A DNA stretch of 64,000 nucleotides, taken from the IMG/VR virus record IMGVR_UViG_3300018065_000015, positions 1 through 64,000 of that record. One strand, written 5' to 3'. A model generated the notes under the pieces. The model saw nothing but the letters and a program-made list of their open reading frames with translations, did no database searches and was not told where the DNA came from. This DNA comes from a virus. Of this stretch, positions 33,310 through 41,994 are shown piece after piece (positions within the stretch are counted from its first letter, which is position 1; every line of letters begins with the position of its first letter). Made by a program: the position numbers and the translations under genes.

Positions 33310-35433
33310 ATGAACAAGAAAGCGGCTGCCGCCAGAATCGCTGAACTGTCAGCGGACGTGGATCGGCACAACATGTTGTACTATTGCTATGGTGAACCAG
33401 CGATCCCGGATAGGGTGTTCGACGAGCTCCTCAAGGAACTGGTTGCACTAGAGCAGGAATTCCCGGATCTGGCGCTGCCAGATAGCCCGACCCAACGTGT
33501 GGGCGGCGCTCCTGTTGAGGGCCTCGAGTCCATGGAGCACCCGTCGCTCATGTTTTCTATCGACAACTGCTTCGACCTCGATGAGGTCAAGAAGTTTCAT
33601 CAGCGTGTGGTGAAGAAGCTCGGCCACGAGCCGCTCTGGACGCCCGAATGGAAGATTGACGGTTGCGCTGTCAATCTGATCTATGAGGACGGCGTACTCA
33701 CCCATGCCATAACCCGCGGCGACGGTGCAGTCGGCGACGACATCACGCACGCTGCCAAGGCAATGCGCGGCGTCCCTCTCAAGCTGGACCGTCTCTACGA
33801 CGAGGAAGGCAATGTGATGGGGAATCCCAAGCCGTTGCCGAAGCTCTTGGAGATCCGTGGCGAAGCGTTCATCACGCACGATGACTTCACGCAGGTCAAC
33901 TGTGCGCGCAACAACGCTGGTGAGGAGACGTTCGCCAACTCCCGCAACGCCACGTCCGGCGCTATCCGTAGCGTCGATCCGGCCGACTGTCACGAGCGGC
34001 GTGTACGTTTTATGGCGCACGGCATCGGCAAGTGTGAGTACGAAGGCGACGTCGATATCGAGTCGTACTTCGAGACGCTGTTTGCCTTTCATCTTTGCGG
34101 GATGCCGATCACAGATCACTATGGCCTGCCCGCCCCGATGGATAAGGCGCTGAAGACCGTCGCAGAGATGGTTGCCATGCTGCCAGAACTGAGCATTCCG
34201 GTCGACGGGATCGTCCTGAAGCTGGACAAGTTCAGCGATCGTGAAGCCATGGGCCAAGAGTCCAAGAAGCACGTGAGCTGGGCGCTGGCCTACAAGTGGG
34301 AGAAGTACGAGGCCGTAACCGAGGTCGAGCGCTTCGACGTACAGGTAGGCAAGCAGGGCACGCTGACGCCGGTGGTTTACTGCAAACCGGTGGAGATCGC
34401 TGAGACGATGGTCGGCAAGGCGTCGCTGCACAACTGGCACGAAGTCTTGCGCCTGGGCATCGCCCACGGTGACTCGATCGTCATGGAAAAGGCCGGCAAG
34501 ATCATTCCGCACGTCGTACGTGTGGTCAAGGAGAAGCGCACCGGACCGGTCGCGCCGTTCCTGCCGCCCGCTACCTGCCCGTCCTGCGGCAGCGACGCCA
34601 TCGAGGATGGTCCGTTCCTGCGCTGCTCAGGTGATTCGTGCCCCGCACAGATCGCCGCCCTGCTCCGATCGGCCGCTGACCGGTCCCGCCTAGATATAGA
34701 TGGTTTGGGGGAGACCCTAGCCACCCAATTGGCGGAGGCAGAGCTGGTTGAGGACCTCTCGGACCTCTTCACGCTTGAGCATCGCAGAGACAGCGTTCTG
34801 AGGCTTGCACGCATGGGCGAGAAGAAAGCCGACAAGCTCTTCGAAGCCCTCGCAACGGCGCGTGAGCGGCCTTCCTGGCGATTATTGGCGTCTTTGAACA
34901 TCAAGCACGTCGGAAGGACCATGTCGGAGGCCATCTGCAAGGCTGCTAGCGCTGCTGGCGCCGAGCTGAAGGAACCCGCCGACCCCTTCCAAGTGATGGT
35001 GTCCTTGTGGTCGATCGACGACTATACCCAGATTGAGGGGGTTGGCGAAGCCGCCGCTCGATCGATCTGGACGTGGATGCACAGCGAGAAAAACCTGAAG
35101 CTGCTGAAGCGCCTCCGGGACTACGGCGTCAACATGGGCGTCAACGACCCGGTGCCCGAAGTAGACGACGGATCTCCGAAGCCGCTCGCCGGTATGAAGA
35201 TCTGTGCGACCGGGAAACTGGTCGGGTACTCTCGCGAAAGCATCAAGGAGACGATCGTGCAACACGGCGGTACAGTCGCCAGCGCGGTCTCGGCGAAGAC
35301 CGACATGCTCGTCGCCGGCGAAAAAGCCGGCAGCAAACTGAAGAAGGCCCAGGACCTGGGCGTTCGTGTCGTCAACGAAGCGGAGTTCAATGACCTCATA
35401 TCGGTCGAGCAGCAAGAATCCGCCAGTAAGTAA
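33310..35433 (+). CDS. ligA: NAD-dependent DNA ligase
   Basis: 707 aa, full length for LigA. The N-terminal Ia-like region has YYCYGEPAIPDRVFDEL. The nucleotidyl-transfer Lys lies in KIDG near residue 115. OB-fold region, then a four-Cys zinc finger (CPSCG ... CSGDSC near 423-445), helix-hairpin-helix repeats, and a C-terminal BRCT domain (about 622-700, GMKICATGKL). It seals nicks during phage replication using NAD. AGGAGG precedes the second of two ATGs. NAD ligases are less common in phages than ATP ligases. Confidence 0.95.
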   Translation: MNKKAAAARIAELSADVDRHNMLYYCYGEPAIPDRVFDELLKELVALEQEFPDLALPDSPTQRVGGAPVEGLESMEHPSLMFSIDNCFDLDEVKKFHQRVVKKLGHEPLWTPEWKIDGCAVNLIYEDGVLTHAITRGDGAVGDDITHAAKAMRGVPLKLDRLYDEEGNVMGNPKPLPKLLEIRGEAFITHDDFTQVNCARNNAGEETFANSRNATSGAIRSVDPADCHERRVRFMAHGIGKCEYEGDVDIESYFETLFAFHLCGMPITDHYGLPAPMDKALKTVAEMVAMLPELSIPVDGIVLKLDKFSDREAMGQESKKHVSWALAYKWEKYEAVTEVERFDVQVGKQGTLTPVVYCKPVEIAETMVGKASLHNWHEVLRLGIAHGDSIVMEKAGKIIPHVVRVVKEKRTGPVAPFLPPATCPSCGSDAIEDGPFLRCSGDSCPAQIAALLRSAADRSRLDIDGLGETLATQLAEAELVEDLSDLFTLEHRRDSVLRLARMGEKKADKLFEALATARERPSWRLLASLNIKHVGRTMSEAICKAASAAGAELKEPADPFQVMVSLWSIDDYTQIEGVGEAAARSIWTWMHSEKNLKLLKRLRDYGVNMGVNDPVPEVDDGSPKPLAGMKICATGKLVGYSRESIKETIVQHGGTVASAVSAKTDMLVAGEKAGSKLKKAQDLGVRVVNEAEFNDLISVEQQESASK

Positions 35434-35677
35434 CGTCGGGAAAAGTCGTAACATCGACCCTCGGCGACTATTTGGTAACGGCGTGCCGGCACACCGGATT
35501 GAATCGTACCGGGTGCCGGCACCTGCCGGTATTTCGATCCCCTTTGGCACCGTCCCGCGGGATGTGTACATACAGGGGCCGCGTTACAAAGTCGAGTTTT
35601 ACGCCTTCGAGACGCTTGGCGGGGTCATCGGCCACACCGGAGCGCTTGCGAGGGCTGATTTCAGTACAGGAGATACC

Positions 35678-36064
35678 TTGGGATTCAAGATCAATGTCAC
35701 CGTCGAGGCGCTGCGGACCAAACTGCAGGCGAACCTGGCGCGGCACAAGGACCTTTACCAAGAAGCCAGAGATGGCTACTGCGAGAAGGCGAAGGCGCAG
35801 CTGTGTGAAGCTGTTGATCGCCTGAAGGATGGCAAGCTCATCCGACTACGGTTCGACCTCGAGCCGCCTACCGATCACTCCGAGGACTACGAGCGGGTTT
35901 TGCGTATGCTTGACGCCTGCACGGACGAATCGATGGAAATCACAGAAGAACAATTCGCCGCGTATTGGGACGACGACTGGTCGTGGATGTACAACTGGGT
36001 GTGCACGAACAGCAAGATGTCGTCCAAGACGCTGGCATACGGCCAATCAAAAGGATTACTGTAA
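35678..36064 (+). CDS. Unknown protein, 128 aa
   Basis: A TTG start is chosen because AGGAG lies 6 bases upstream. The frame is open further upstream to about 35450, so a longer form is possible. The protein is helical in its first half, with an acidic Trp-rich C-terminal half (FAAYWDDDWSWMYNW). The preceding 244 bases have no certain gene but carry a repeated GTGCCGGCAC. Confidence 0.65.
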   Translation: MGFKINVTVEALRTKLQANLARHKDLYQEARDGYCEKAKAQLCEAVDRLKDGKLIRLRFDLEPPTDHSEDYERVLRMLDACTDESMEITEEQFAAYWDDDWSWMYNWVCTNSKMSSKTLAYGQSKGLL

Positions 36065-36092
36065 TTTACGCTCGAAAAGCCAAGGGAGAGCG

Positions 36093-36163
36093 AACAGGCG
36101 GTGCGGCGGGTTCCTTTTGGGCCCTGTTTACAGGGTTTTATCCTGCTCGTCGTGCCGCCTGTT
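36093..36163. terminator. Bidirectional terminator between convergent genes
   Basis: An inner hairpin CCCTG-TTTA-CAGGG (36122-36135) is followed by TTTTAT. An outer repeat AACAGGCGG (36093-36101) pairs with CCGCCTGTT (36155-36163). It separates the plus-strand ligase region from the minus-strand operon. Confidence 0.78.
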
Positions 36164-36170
36164 GTTTTAA

Positions 36171-36428
36171 CTACTCCTCCACGCCGGCGGCTTTGAGAAG
36201 CTCGCCGCGGAAGCAGCTGATCGAGCAGTTGAAGCTGAGATGCTCCTTCGCCCAATCGAACAGGTCCTTCATCGAGAGACCTTGGTATTTGCCGTCGGAC
36301 CAGTTCTTGACGAACTCTTCCCACAGCTCGCGTTCCTCGCCTTGGAGGACGCGCGGGGTGACCAGACGCGGTTTCGCAGCGAGAGCGGCGAGGGCGTCCT
36401 TGTTGTTTTTCTTGGTGGCTTTGGCCAT
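36171..36428 (-). CDS. Unknown small protein, 85 aa
   Basis: Last gene of the minus-strand operon. A basic N terminus is followed by a helical domain with two Cys near the end. Two bases separate it from the SPFH gene. Confidence 0.7.
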   Translation of the reverse strand: MAKATKKNNKDALAALAAKPRLVTPRVLQGEERELWEEFVKNWSDGKYQGLSMKDLFDWAKEHLSFNCSISCFRGELLKAAGVEE

Positions 36429-36430
36429 GA

Positions 36431-37009
36431 CTATTCTTCCTCTTGTTCTTCAGCAGGATACTCGTGCAACGGCATGACGGCAGTTGAACCGATCACCCGG
36501 TGCATGTTCGTCAGGTGGAAGTCGGACATGAATGCGCGCTCCACGTTGACGCCAAACGGTTCTAAATCCTCGCGGATCTTTTTGGTGAGCGAGTTGTTGA
36601 TGCTCCGGAACTTCCGGATCAACGTCTCGACGTCTTTACCGATAACGGATTCGACGACGCCCTCTTGTGCGCGATCACGGATCGTGACGTTGAAGTCGTA
36701 CGTGTGGGCCAGCGCCTTGACGATGTCGTCGATTGTGAAAACCACTGTCACTGATATTGTCAGTCCGATAGCTTCTTTGGTATCATGCGGCAGTGTTTGA
36801 GCTTCAAGATTGATCGTGTCACGGATAACGGGATGGACCACCGGTCGTTGGATGGGTGGCCAGTAGAGATGAAAGCCAGGGCCAATGGCCTTCACTCTGC
36901 CGAGCGTGAACATGACTCCCATCTGGGTCCTGTCGACGTGGAGCCCACGAGGGAAGATCCGAGATGCCCAACGCAGGAGGTCGCTCAGCCATCCAAGACC
37001 GATGTCCAT
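36431..37009 (-). CDS. SPFH/Band 7 (prohibitin-like) protein
   Basis: 192 aa. A hydrophobic N-terminal segment (about 4-20) is followed by the SPFH pattern: GVMFTLGRVKAIGPGFHLYWPPI, then VRDTINLEAQT-like and SVTVVFTIDDIVKAL stretches, then an Arg-rich helix with IGKDVETLIRKF and a GVNVERAF segment. Such proteins form membrane-bound rings that scaffold proteases or other partners. Rare in phages; it could remodel the host membrane or protect the phage. Start chosen at the ATG giving MDIGLGWLS. Confidence 0.8.
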   Translation of the reverse strand: MDIGLGWLSDLLRWASRIFPRGLHVDRTQMGVMFTLGRVKAIGPGFHLYWPPIQRPVVHPVIRDTINLEAQTLPHDTKEAIGLTISVTVVFTIDDIVKALAHTYDFNVTIRDRAQEGVVESVIGKDVETLIRKFRSINNSLTKKIREDLEPFGVNVERAFMSDFHLTNMHRVIGSTAVMPLHEYPAEEQEEE

Positions 37010-37010
37010 A

Positions 37011-37502
37011 TTACCCGTTCCGTATGCCAAGAGACTTCGAGAGTCTTTCCAATTTCCCGTAGAACTCGTCGAGCGTCCCGTAGTTCGGGATGACGATGTC
37101 TGCAACGTCTAGATCCATCTCGAGCGACGGATCGTTGGGGACGGCACGGCTGACCCAGACGATCAGGTCAAGCATGTCCCGTTCTAGCAATGCTTGCAGT
37201 TCTCCCGCCCGTCGGATTCCGTTGAGAATATCGCTGTCCTTCAGCATATCCTCGTACAGCGTGATCCCAAAGGGCTGATTGTACTCCCAGATCGCGTTTG
37301 CCCACCGTACCCGGTGATTATGGCGATCTTCCCAGCATTCCCGGACGGTTTTGTACCCCAGGGTCTTGCCGAATCGCTCAAAAATCATGGGTGCGGCAGC
37401 TTCGCTAGTACTGCCAGCATCTGTCAGAATCGTGTTCTCGGTGAGCCATTGCATGGCGGTGTCTTTGCCGCAGCGCCCTGGCCCACAAATGGCGATTTTC
37501 AT
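37011..37502 (-). CDS. P-loop kinase, probably deoxynucleotide kinase
   Basis: 163 aa with GPGRCGKDT at residues 7-15 (Walker A). The size and the pattern of charged helices resemble phage dNMP kinases and related small P-loop kinases. It lies in an operon with a nucleotidase and a MazG-like protein, which supports a role in dNTP metabolism. Four-base overlap with the upstream gene. Confidence 0.72.
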   Translation of the reverse strand: MKIAICGPGRCGKDTAMQWLTENTILTDAGSTSEAAAPMIFERFGKTLGYKTVRECWEDRHNHRVRWANAIWEYNQPFGITLYEDMLKDSDILNGIRRAGELQALLERDMLDLIVWVSRAVPNDPSLEMDLDVADIVIPNYGTLDEFYGKLERLSKSLGIRNG

Positions 37503-37816
37503 GAGTCGTTGTAAACCTTCTTCCCAGTGGCATCGATACGAAACGTCCGCGGATGGGCGCCGTAGAGCAGCATGGCGCGGCAGGCGATCGCTGCAACCTT
37601 ACGCAGCGCCCGCAACGTCTTCTCTTCGTCGGCACCGTGCACCCAGGCCTCCTCGGCCTTGCGCATGTAGACCCGCAACGTAGTAAGCTGTCCCACGACA
37701 CCGTGGTCCAGGCCGTCGCTGCGGTCGGTATCAGCGAATGAGTTTTGGTACTCAAGTTCGCTGTTGATAGCGTCGATCACGTCCTGCGAGAGCGCAGGAT
37801 TCTCAATGGTCATCAT
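37499..37816 (-). CDS. MazG-like protein, 105 aa
   Basis: The segment ALRKVAAIACRAMLLYGAHPR and the preceding acidic helix match small phage proteins related to MazG-type NTP pyrophosphohydrolases. The ExxE-type catalytic pattern is not obvious, so activity is uncertain. Double ATG start overlapping the HAD gene. Confidence 0.58.
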   Translation of the reverse strand: MMTIENPALSQDVIDAINSELEYQNSFADTDRSDGLDHGVVGQLTTLRVYMRKAEEAWVHGADEEKTLRALRKVAAIACRAMLLYGAHPRTFRIDATGKKVYNDS

Positions 37817-38382
37817 TCTTCGAGCAGTCCTTCGTATTGTTCAATCACACAGTCCATCGGGTCGTCTCGACGTAGACGGAACCGATTCCAGCTTTTAGGG
37901 AAGACGATCTGCCGACCGCCACGCTCCCGGAACTTGGGTTCGTAGCCCTCGGAGTCATCGATGAGCAGGGCACCAGGGCGGGCCACGCTCTCCTTGCGTC
38001 CGGTGAAGATCACGTCGCTGTCGTCGATCTCCTGGCCGTAGACGCGTCGTAGCCATGTGAGCTTGCCTCGCACGGCGTAGCCAGAGTCAGCACCGCCGAA
38101 CTCTGGTTTGCAGATATTCCGGGTCAGGAACGTCACTGGCCCGATCTGGCGGCAGAAATGAAACAACTCTACCGCCCACGGTAGTACCTCGAGTTCGTCC
38201 CAGAAGTAGTGCTTCTGATCCACGATCGGTGTCCAGATCTCCGAGTCGGTCTTGCCGAGTACCGCCACGTCGTGCGTCTCAAGCGTGCCGATCAGGTCTG
38301 AACGCCCGTGAAGGCGCAGCACTGCCGGTAGGAAGTCCGCGAGGACATCGTCAACATCTAGGTAGACTTCGTCGAAACGCAT
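37813..38382 (-). CDS. HAD-family 5'-nucleotidase-like protein
   Basis: 189 aa. YLDVDDVLADF (near residues 7-17) is the HAD motif I with both catalytic Asp residues, FLTRN is motif II (Thr), and LLIDDSE is motif IV. The layout fits the 5'(3')-deoxyribonucleotidase group. Probably adjusts nucleotide pools. Its start overlaps the upstream phosphoesterase stop by one base. Confidence 0.82.
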   Translation of the reverse strand: MRFDEVYLDVDDVLADFLPAVLRLHGRSDLIGTLETHDVAVLGKTDSEIWTPIVDQKHYFWDELEVLPWAVELFHFCRQIGPVTFLTRNICKPEFGGADSGYAVRGKLTWLRRVYGQEIDDSDVIFTGRKESVARPGALLIDDSEGYEPKFRERGGRQIVFPKSWNRFRLRRDDPMDCVIEQYEGLLEE

Positions 38383-39494
38383 CAGCTCTTCGTGGGCTTG
38401 TCATCACAGAAAATTGGCATGGACATCGTCATGCCGTGTTCGTAGTCTATAACTATGAACGTCTGCGTGGGCGGCTGGGCTTTGAATCCGCCGCGTTTGG
38501 CGTACGGACTGATGCCGATCAGGCAGCCACACAGGACATAGTTCCAGTCACAGCCGTACTGGTGGAAGTGCCCCATCACGTCGAGCTCAGCGGGCGTCGC
38601 CGGCGGCTCGTTCCACTGCGCGATCTTCCGGCGCAGAGGCACGTGGACACCACCGATCCCGCCGCCGTACTTGATGGCGTGGCCGTGGTGGAATCGAACA
38701 GTGTGCCCTTGAACGGGCAAAATGTTGTGATACCCAGGCTCCAGTTTGCACTGGACCTTGTCGTCGTCGCGGAAGAAATTGGCGACGTTGTTGTAGATCA
38801 ACCACTCCCAAGAACTGCGGGGCTCAGTGGCGATGCGGCGATCCTTGGTGGAGCGCCCGTGATTGCCCAAGCTGGTCGTGAACAACACGTGGTCAGCTTT
38901 GGATTCCCGCTTAAGGAGGTCGATACCCTGGATCAGGTGGTTTTGCACTTCGATCGAGGCTTCGGCCGGGCCCTTACGGTTGCCCTCCATGAGCTCTTCA
39001 TGGATGTAACCAGTGATCATGTCACCGCCGGCCCATAAGACGACTTCGTTGATATTCGCAATCGAGCGAGCGAAGTCGAGAAGGTAGAGCGACTTTTGCC
39101 AGGTAGTAGCAATGCGCCGATTAGCAACACGCTCGTTGAACTCGTTGACCCCGTTAACCATTTTCGGGTCGACGACCTCTTCAAGGTGCCAATCGTTGAC
39201 ACAGATGATGGCGGACGCTTTGCCGCGTCCCTTGCGTTTACGACTCCGCTCCAGCTTTCGGAGCGTCGCCTGGTCCTGCGAGGCCAGGAGCCTTTCGCAG
39301 TTGTCCTCGGAGACCTGCAAGTCCGCCTCGGCCTGCTTGTACTTCTTCTCCGCGTCCTTTTTGGCCGCGTTGGCAGAAGCGAGCTTCCGTTCGAGTTTGC
39401 GGATTTCGCGGATCTTCTCGTCCTCGCTCATGTCAGCGAGGGTTTGCAGCTGCGCAAGCTTTTCGCGTGCTTCAGCCGTCTTCGAGCTAGCCAT
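38382..39494 (-). CDS. Calcineurin-like metallophosphoesterase with coiled coil, 370 aa
   Basis: An N-terminal coiled coil (about 5-90) precedes a phosphoesterase domain: NDWHLEE (motif I), GGDMITG (II), SLGNHGR (III), HHGHAI (IV), GHFHQY (V). All metal-binding residues are visible. It is a phosphodiesterase or nuclease of unknown substrate. First gene of the minus-strand operon, 45 bases after the promoter's predicted start site. Confidence 0.82.
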   Translation of the reverse strand: MASSKTAEAREKLAQLQTLADMSEDEKIREIRKLERKLASANAAKKDAEKKYKQAEADLQVSEDNCERLLASQDQATLRKLERSRKRKGRGKASAIICVNDWHLEEVVDPKMVNGVNEFNERVANRRIATTWQKSLYLLDFARSIANINEVVLWAGGDMITGYIHEELMEGNRKGPAEASIEVQNHLIQGIDLLKRESKADHVLFTTSLGNHGRSTKDRRIATEPRSSWEWLIYNNVANFFRDDDKVQCKLEPGYHNILPVQGHTVRFHHGHAIKYGGGIGGVHVPLRRKIAQWNEPPATPAELDVMGHFHQYGCDWNYVLCGCLIGISPYAKRGGFKAQPPTQTFIVIDYEHGMTMSMPIFCDDKPTKS

Positions 39495-39545
39495 TGATTG
39501 TCCTCGTGTTGAAGATGCATCTGTTACGACTTGCGATATCATGTG

Positions 39546-39575
39546 AGTCTACCAGATCTGTCGATCGTGTGTCAA
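39546..39575 (-). promoter_or_regulatory. Sigma70-type promoter for the minus-strand operon
   Basis: Reading the minus strand: TTGACA (39570-39575), 18-base spacer, TAGACT (39546-39551). A perfect -35 and a 4 of 6 -10. Host RNA polymerase should read it, suggesting early expression. The same gap holds a GCTTGCA/TGCAAGC palindrome near 39605. Confidence 0.75.
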
Positions 39576-39639
39576 GTGTCTTACCTGAAAAAATCTGACA
39601 ATTTTGCTTGCAATGCAAGCACCCCCAAGGAGAGCTACC

Positions 39640-39975
39640 ATGCACCATATTCCAGTGGATCATTGTCCGGACGTGGAGTTGACGAAACTCCCGAACGAGA
39701 AGGTGGTCACATTCGACGGGCATGAGTTGAAGCTGGGGTCAGTCATCTACTTTCGCTTCTGTCCGCGCGAGGCGGCGTCCGAATACGTCGTAGTCTCAGA
39801 TCGCGCGATTCGTGGCAGAGGCACTACAAAAATAATGGTGGTAGGCAGCCGTGGCATCGCAGCGGCTATGGACGCCACCGAATTCGTTAGAGACAAAAAG
39901 ATTTGGTGGGACTGGTACCAGCAGAGGTACAAGCCCGCCGGGAGACGAACCAATGGCGAAACAGCCAGAGACTGA
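39640..39975 (+). CDS. Unknown protein, 111 aa
   Basis: AAGGAG 7 bases upstream. A beta-rich first half (FDGHELKLGSVIYF) and a basic Trp-rich end. Divergent from the phosphoesterase operon. Overlaps the next gene by 23 bases. Confidence 0.74.
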   Translation: MHHIPVDHCPDVELTKLPNEKVVTFDGHELKLGSVIYFRFCPREAASEYVVVSDRAIRGRGTTKIMVVGSRGIAAAMDATEFVRDKKIWWDWYQQRYKPAGRRTNGETARD

Positions 39976-40588
39976 TCTCGTTCCCACTGACCTCGTCACT
40001 GTCACCATGGATATGGACAAGGACGACGTCGCGGCCATTTTGATGTCCCGCGCTGAAGAGCGCATCAAGCTGGCCATTAAAGCTTGTCAGGACCGTGAAA
40101 AGGTTCTGACGAAGGAGCACGACGAGCTGCGCGAAGCCTTCAACGACCTCTGCGAAGAGTTCGCAAAGGAGAAGATGGAGGACACCGTCGAGACCCTCAC
40201 CGAAGCGGCCACTGCGCTGAAGTGCAAGAATATCAGCACGGAAGTGTACTCGGGCGGATTCACGCTCCACAACAACATGGTCGCGGCAAGCATGAGCCTC
40301 AACGCCCAAAAGCCGCGTGTGCGCTGGGAGGTGAGTACGTCCTTCAAGGCCACGGCTGCGCTGAAGAAGGCCTACCAGACCGGCGAGAAGAAGCGCAAGG
40401 AGATCGACGACAACAAGAAGCAGTGGATCGAATGGCGGCGCAAGCTGGCCGATCTGCCGTCGATGGAACGCCGTGCCAAGGCGGCCGTCGCCGAGTCCCG
40501 GCTCAAGTCCACGAAAGAGGGCCAAAAGCTGGTCGACATGCTCAACGGCGATCTCGACAACTCCGTGAAGCTGCTCGGCATCTGTTGA
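39953..40588 (+). CDS. Coiled-coil protein, 211 aa
   Basis: GGGAGA upstream. Largely helical, with charged heptads at 25-70 and 140-195 around a short beta-rich core. No known family. Confidence 0.74.
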   Translation: MAKQPETDLVPTDLVTVTMDMDKDDVAAILMSRAEERIKLAIKACQDREKVLTKEHDELREAFNDLCEEFAKEKMEDTVETLTEAATALKCKNISTEVYSGGFTLHNNMVAASMSLNAQKPRVRWEVSTSFKATAALKKAYQTGEKKRKEIDDNKKQWIEWRRKLADLPSMERRAKAAVAESRLKSTKEGQKLVDMLNGDLDNSVKLLGIC

Positions 40589-40595
40589 TATTGCA

Positions 40596-41741
40596 ATGCC
40601 TGCCAGTGGTGATCTAAAACTGCTTGGATTCTGGCGACAGCCGGACGCCACGCGGTGGAAACCATTTTCTGAAGATCAAGAGAGCGTAACGCTCAACGCG
40701 CCGATCGATGACGTGGTGTTTGGCGAGACTCGGGAAGATTGTCTTGCCCAGATTCACGCCAAATACCCGGCATCGGATCCCAATATGTCGCTCGTGGAGT
40801 ATCGCTGGCAAACGCATCCGCGTCACCAGTCAATCAGCGGCGACCCGTCTACGAATTGGGATAAGGACGACTCCATCGACGTGAGCGAGACGGAGCGCTA
40901 CTGCGGAGCCGATCCGTGGGAAGCTCTTGCGCTTGCTAAGAAACTCGGCACGATTGAAACTCGCAATCTGACTACGGAAGGCTACTGCTACGACGGGCCG
41001 AAGTGGGAGGAGGAGGGTTGTATTGTGACGAGTGTCGGTTGGTACACCGGCATTAAGAAGATCAAGTATGATCCCAAAGGCCTGCTACGTGCGAAGAAAG
41101 CCGCAGCGACACGCCAAAAGACGGGGGCCGTCCTCGTTAGCGACGTGGCTTCGGCGATCTGGCAGCTTGCGATGCAACTCAACGATGTTGTACGCATCCG
41201 CGGCGTCGGCAGCGATTGGAATAGCCGCTACTCCTGCTGCATCTGCGCATTAGAGACGATCAAGTGGTTCAACGCCGTCTTCGGCAAGAACGCACATCGT
41301 CGCAACAAGCACTTCCGCGAACTCAAAAAGAAGTGGAAGGAGCGTGCAGAGGCGTCGCGCAAAGCGTGGTATCGTGACGCGCAGGTCGAATACAATGACA
41401 ACGATCCGCGGGCCGTCTTCGCCAACTTCATGGCCGAAGAGATCAAGGTCCGTAACTCGCCCGTACTGACCGAAAAGGAGTGGCGAAAACGCGGCGAACG
41501 TTGGAAGCCCCCGCCGGGCACGTTCAAGGCGTTCGGCCACAAAGCCTATGCCAAACAAAGGGCGCGCGACGAAAAAGCGCAAGCCAAAAAAGAAGCCGAA
41601 GCCAAAAAAGCCGCCGCCAAAAAGAAAGCCAAAGTCGGTGGCAAAAAAGGCAAAGGCAACGCCAAAGCCAAAAGGCCGACCAAAAAGAAAGCCCCCGCAA
41701 AGAAGCGGCCGTCCCGACGTAAGTCCAAAGCTGCGCGCTGA
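40596..41741 (+). CDS. Basic protein with histone H1-like tail, 381 aa
   Basis: A globular N-terminal region of about 310 residues with a CCIC cluster, followed by about 65 residues made almost only of Lys, Ala, Pro and Arg, like histone H1 or bacterial AlgP tails. It likely binds nucleic acid. The last 194 bases also encode, in the +1 frame, the basic start of the next gene. Confidence 0.72.
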   Translation: MPASGDLKLLGFWRQPDATRWKPFSEDQESVTLNAPIDDVVFGETREDCLAQIHAKYPASDPNMSLVEYRWQTHPRHQSISGDPSTNWDKDDSIDVSETERYCGADPWEALALAKKLGTIETRNLTTEGYCYDGPKWEEEGCIVTSVGWYTGIKKIKYDPKGLLRAKKAAATRQKTGAVLVSDVASAIWQLAMQLNDVVRIRGVGSDWNSRYSCCICALETIKWFNAVFGKNAHRRNKHFRELKKKWKERAEASRKAWYRDAQVEYNDNDPRAVFANFMAEEIKVRNSPVLTEKEWRKRGERWKPPPGTFKAFGHKAYAKQRARDEKAQAKKEAEAKKAAAKKKAKVGGKKGKGNAKAKRPTKKKAPAKKRPSRRKSKAAR

Positions 41742-41994
41742 GATCATTCGACTCGGCACGCTGTTCATGAAGGAGGCCAAAAACTTCAAGGCGGCATTCA
41801 AACGTCCCTTACACGACTTCTGGATCAACAATGTACGCGGCTTCGACATCCAGCGCTTCTGCGACGAGATGCTCGAGGCGTGCCACGGGAGTTTGGTCAA
41901 AGCCGTGCGTGCTGAATACGGGGACGAAAAGGCGGCATTAATCAAACGACTGGTGCCTAGTGGTTCCAGCGTCATGTGGCCACAAGCCACATAA
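41548..41994 (+). CDS. Basic protein, 148 aa, overlapping the previous tail
   Basis: ATG at 41548 inside the tail of the previous gene, in the +1 frame. The first 60 residues are Lys/Pro/Arg-rich; the last 85 form an ordinary helical domain. The lack of a good ribosome site and many AAAAAAG runs leave open a frameshift fusion with the upstream gene. Confidence 0.55.
   Translation: MPNKGRATKKRKPKKKPKPKKPPPKRKPKSVAKKAKATPKPKGRPKRKPPQRSGRPDVSPKLRAEIIRLGTLFMKEAKNFKAAFKRPLHDFWINNVRGFDIQRFCDEMLEACHGSLVKAVRAEYGDEKAALIKRLVPSGSSVMWPQAT

Noticed and set aside
33448-34512. Minus-strand ORF of 354 aa
   Set aside because: It is antisense to the conserved adenylation domain of DNA ligase.
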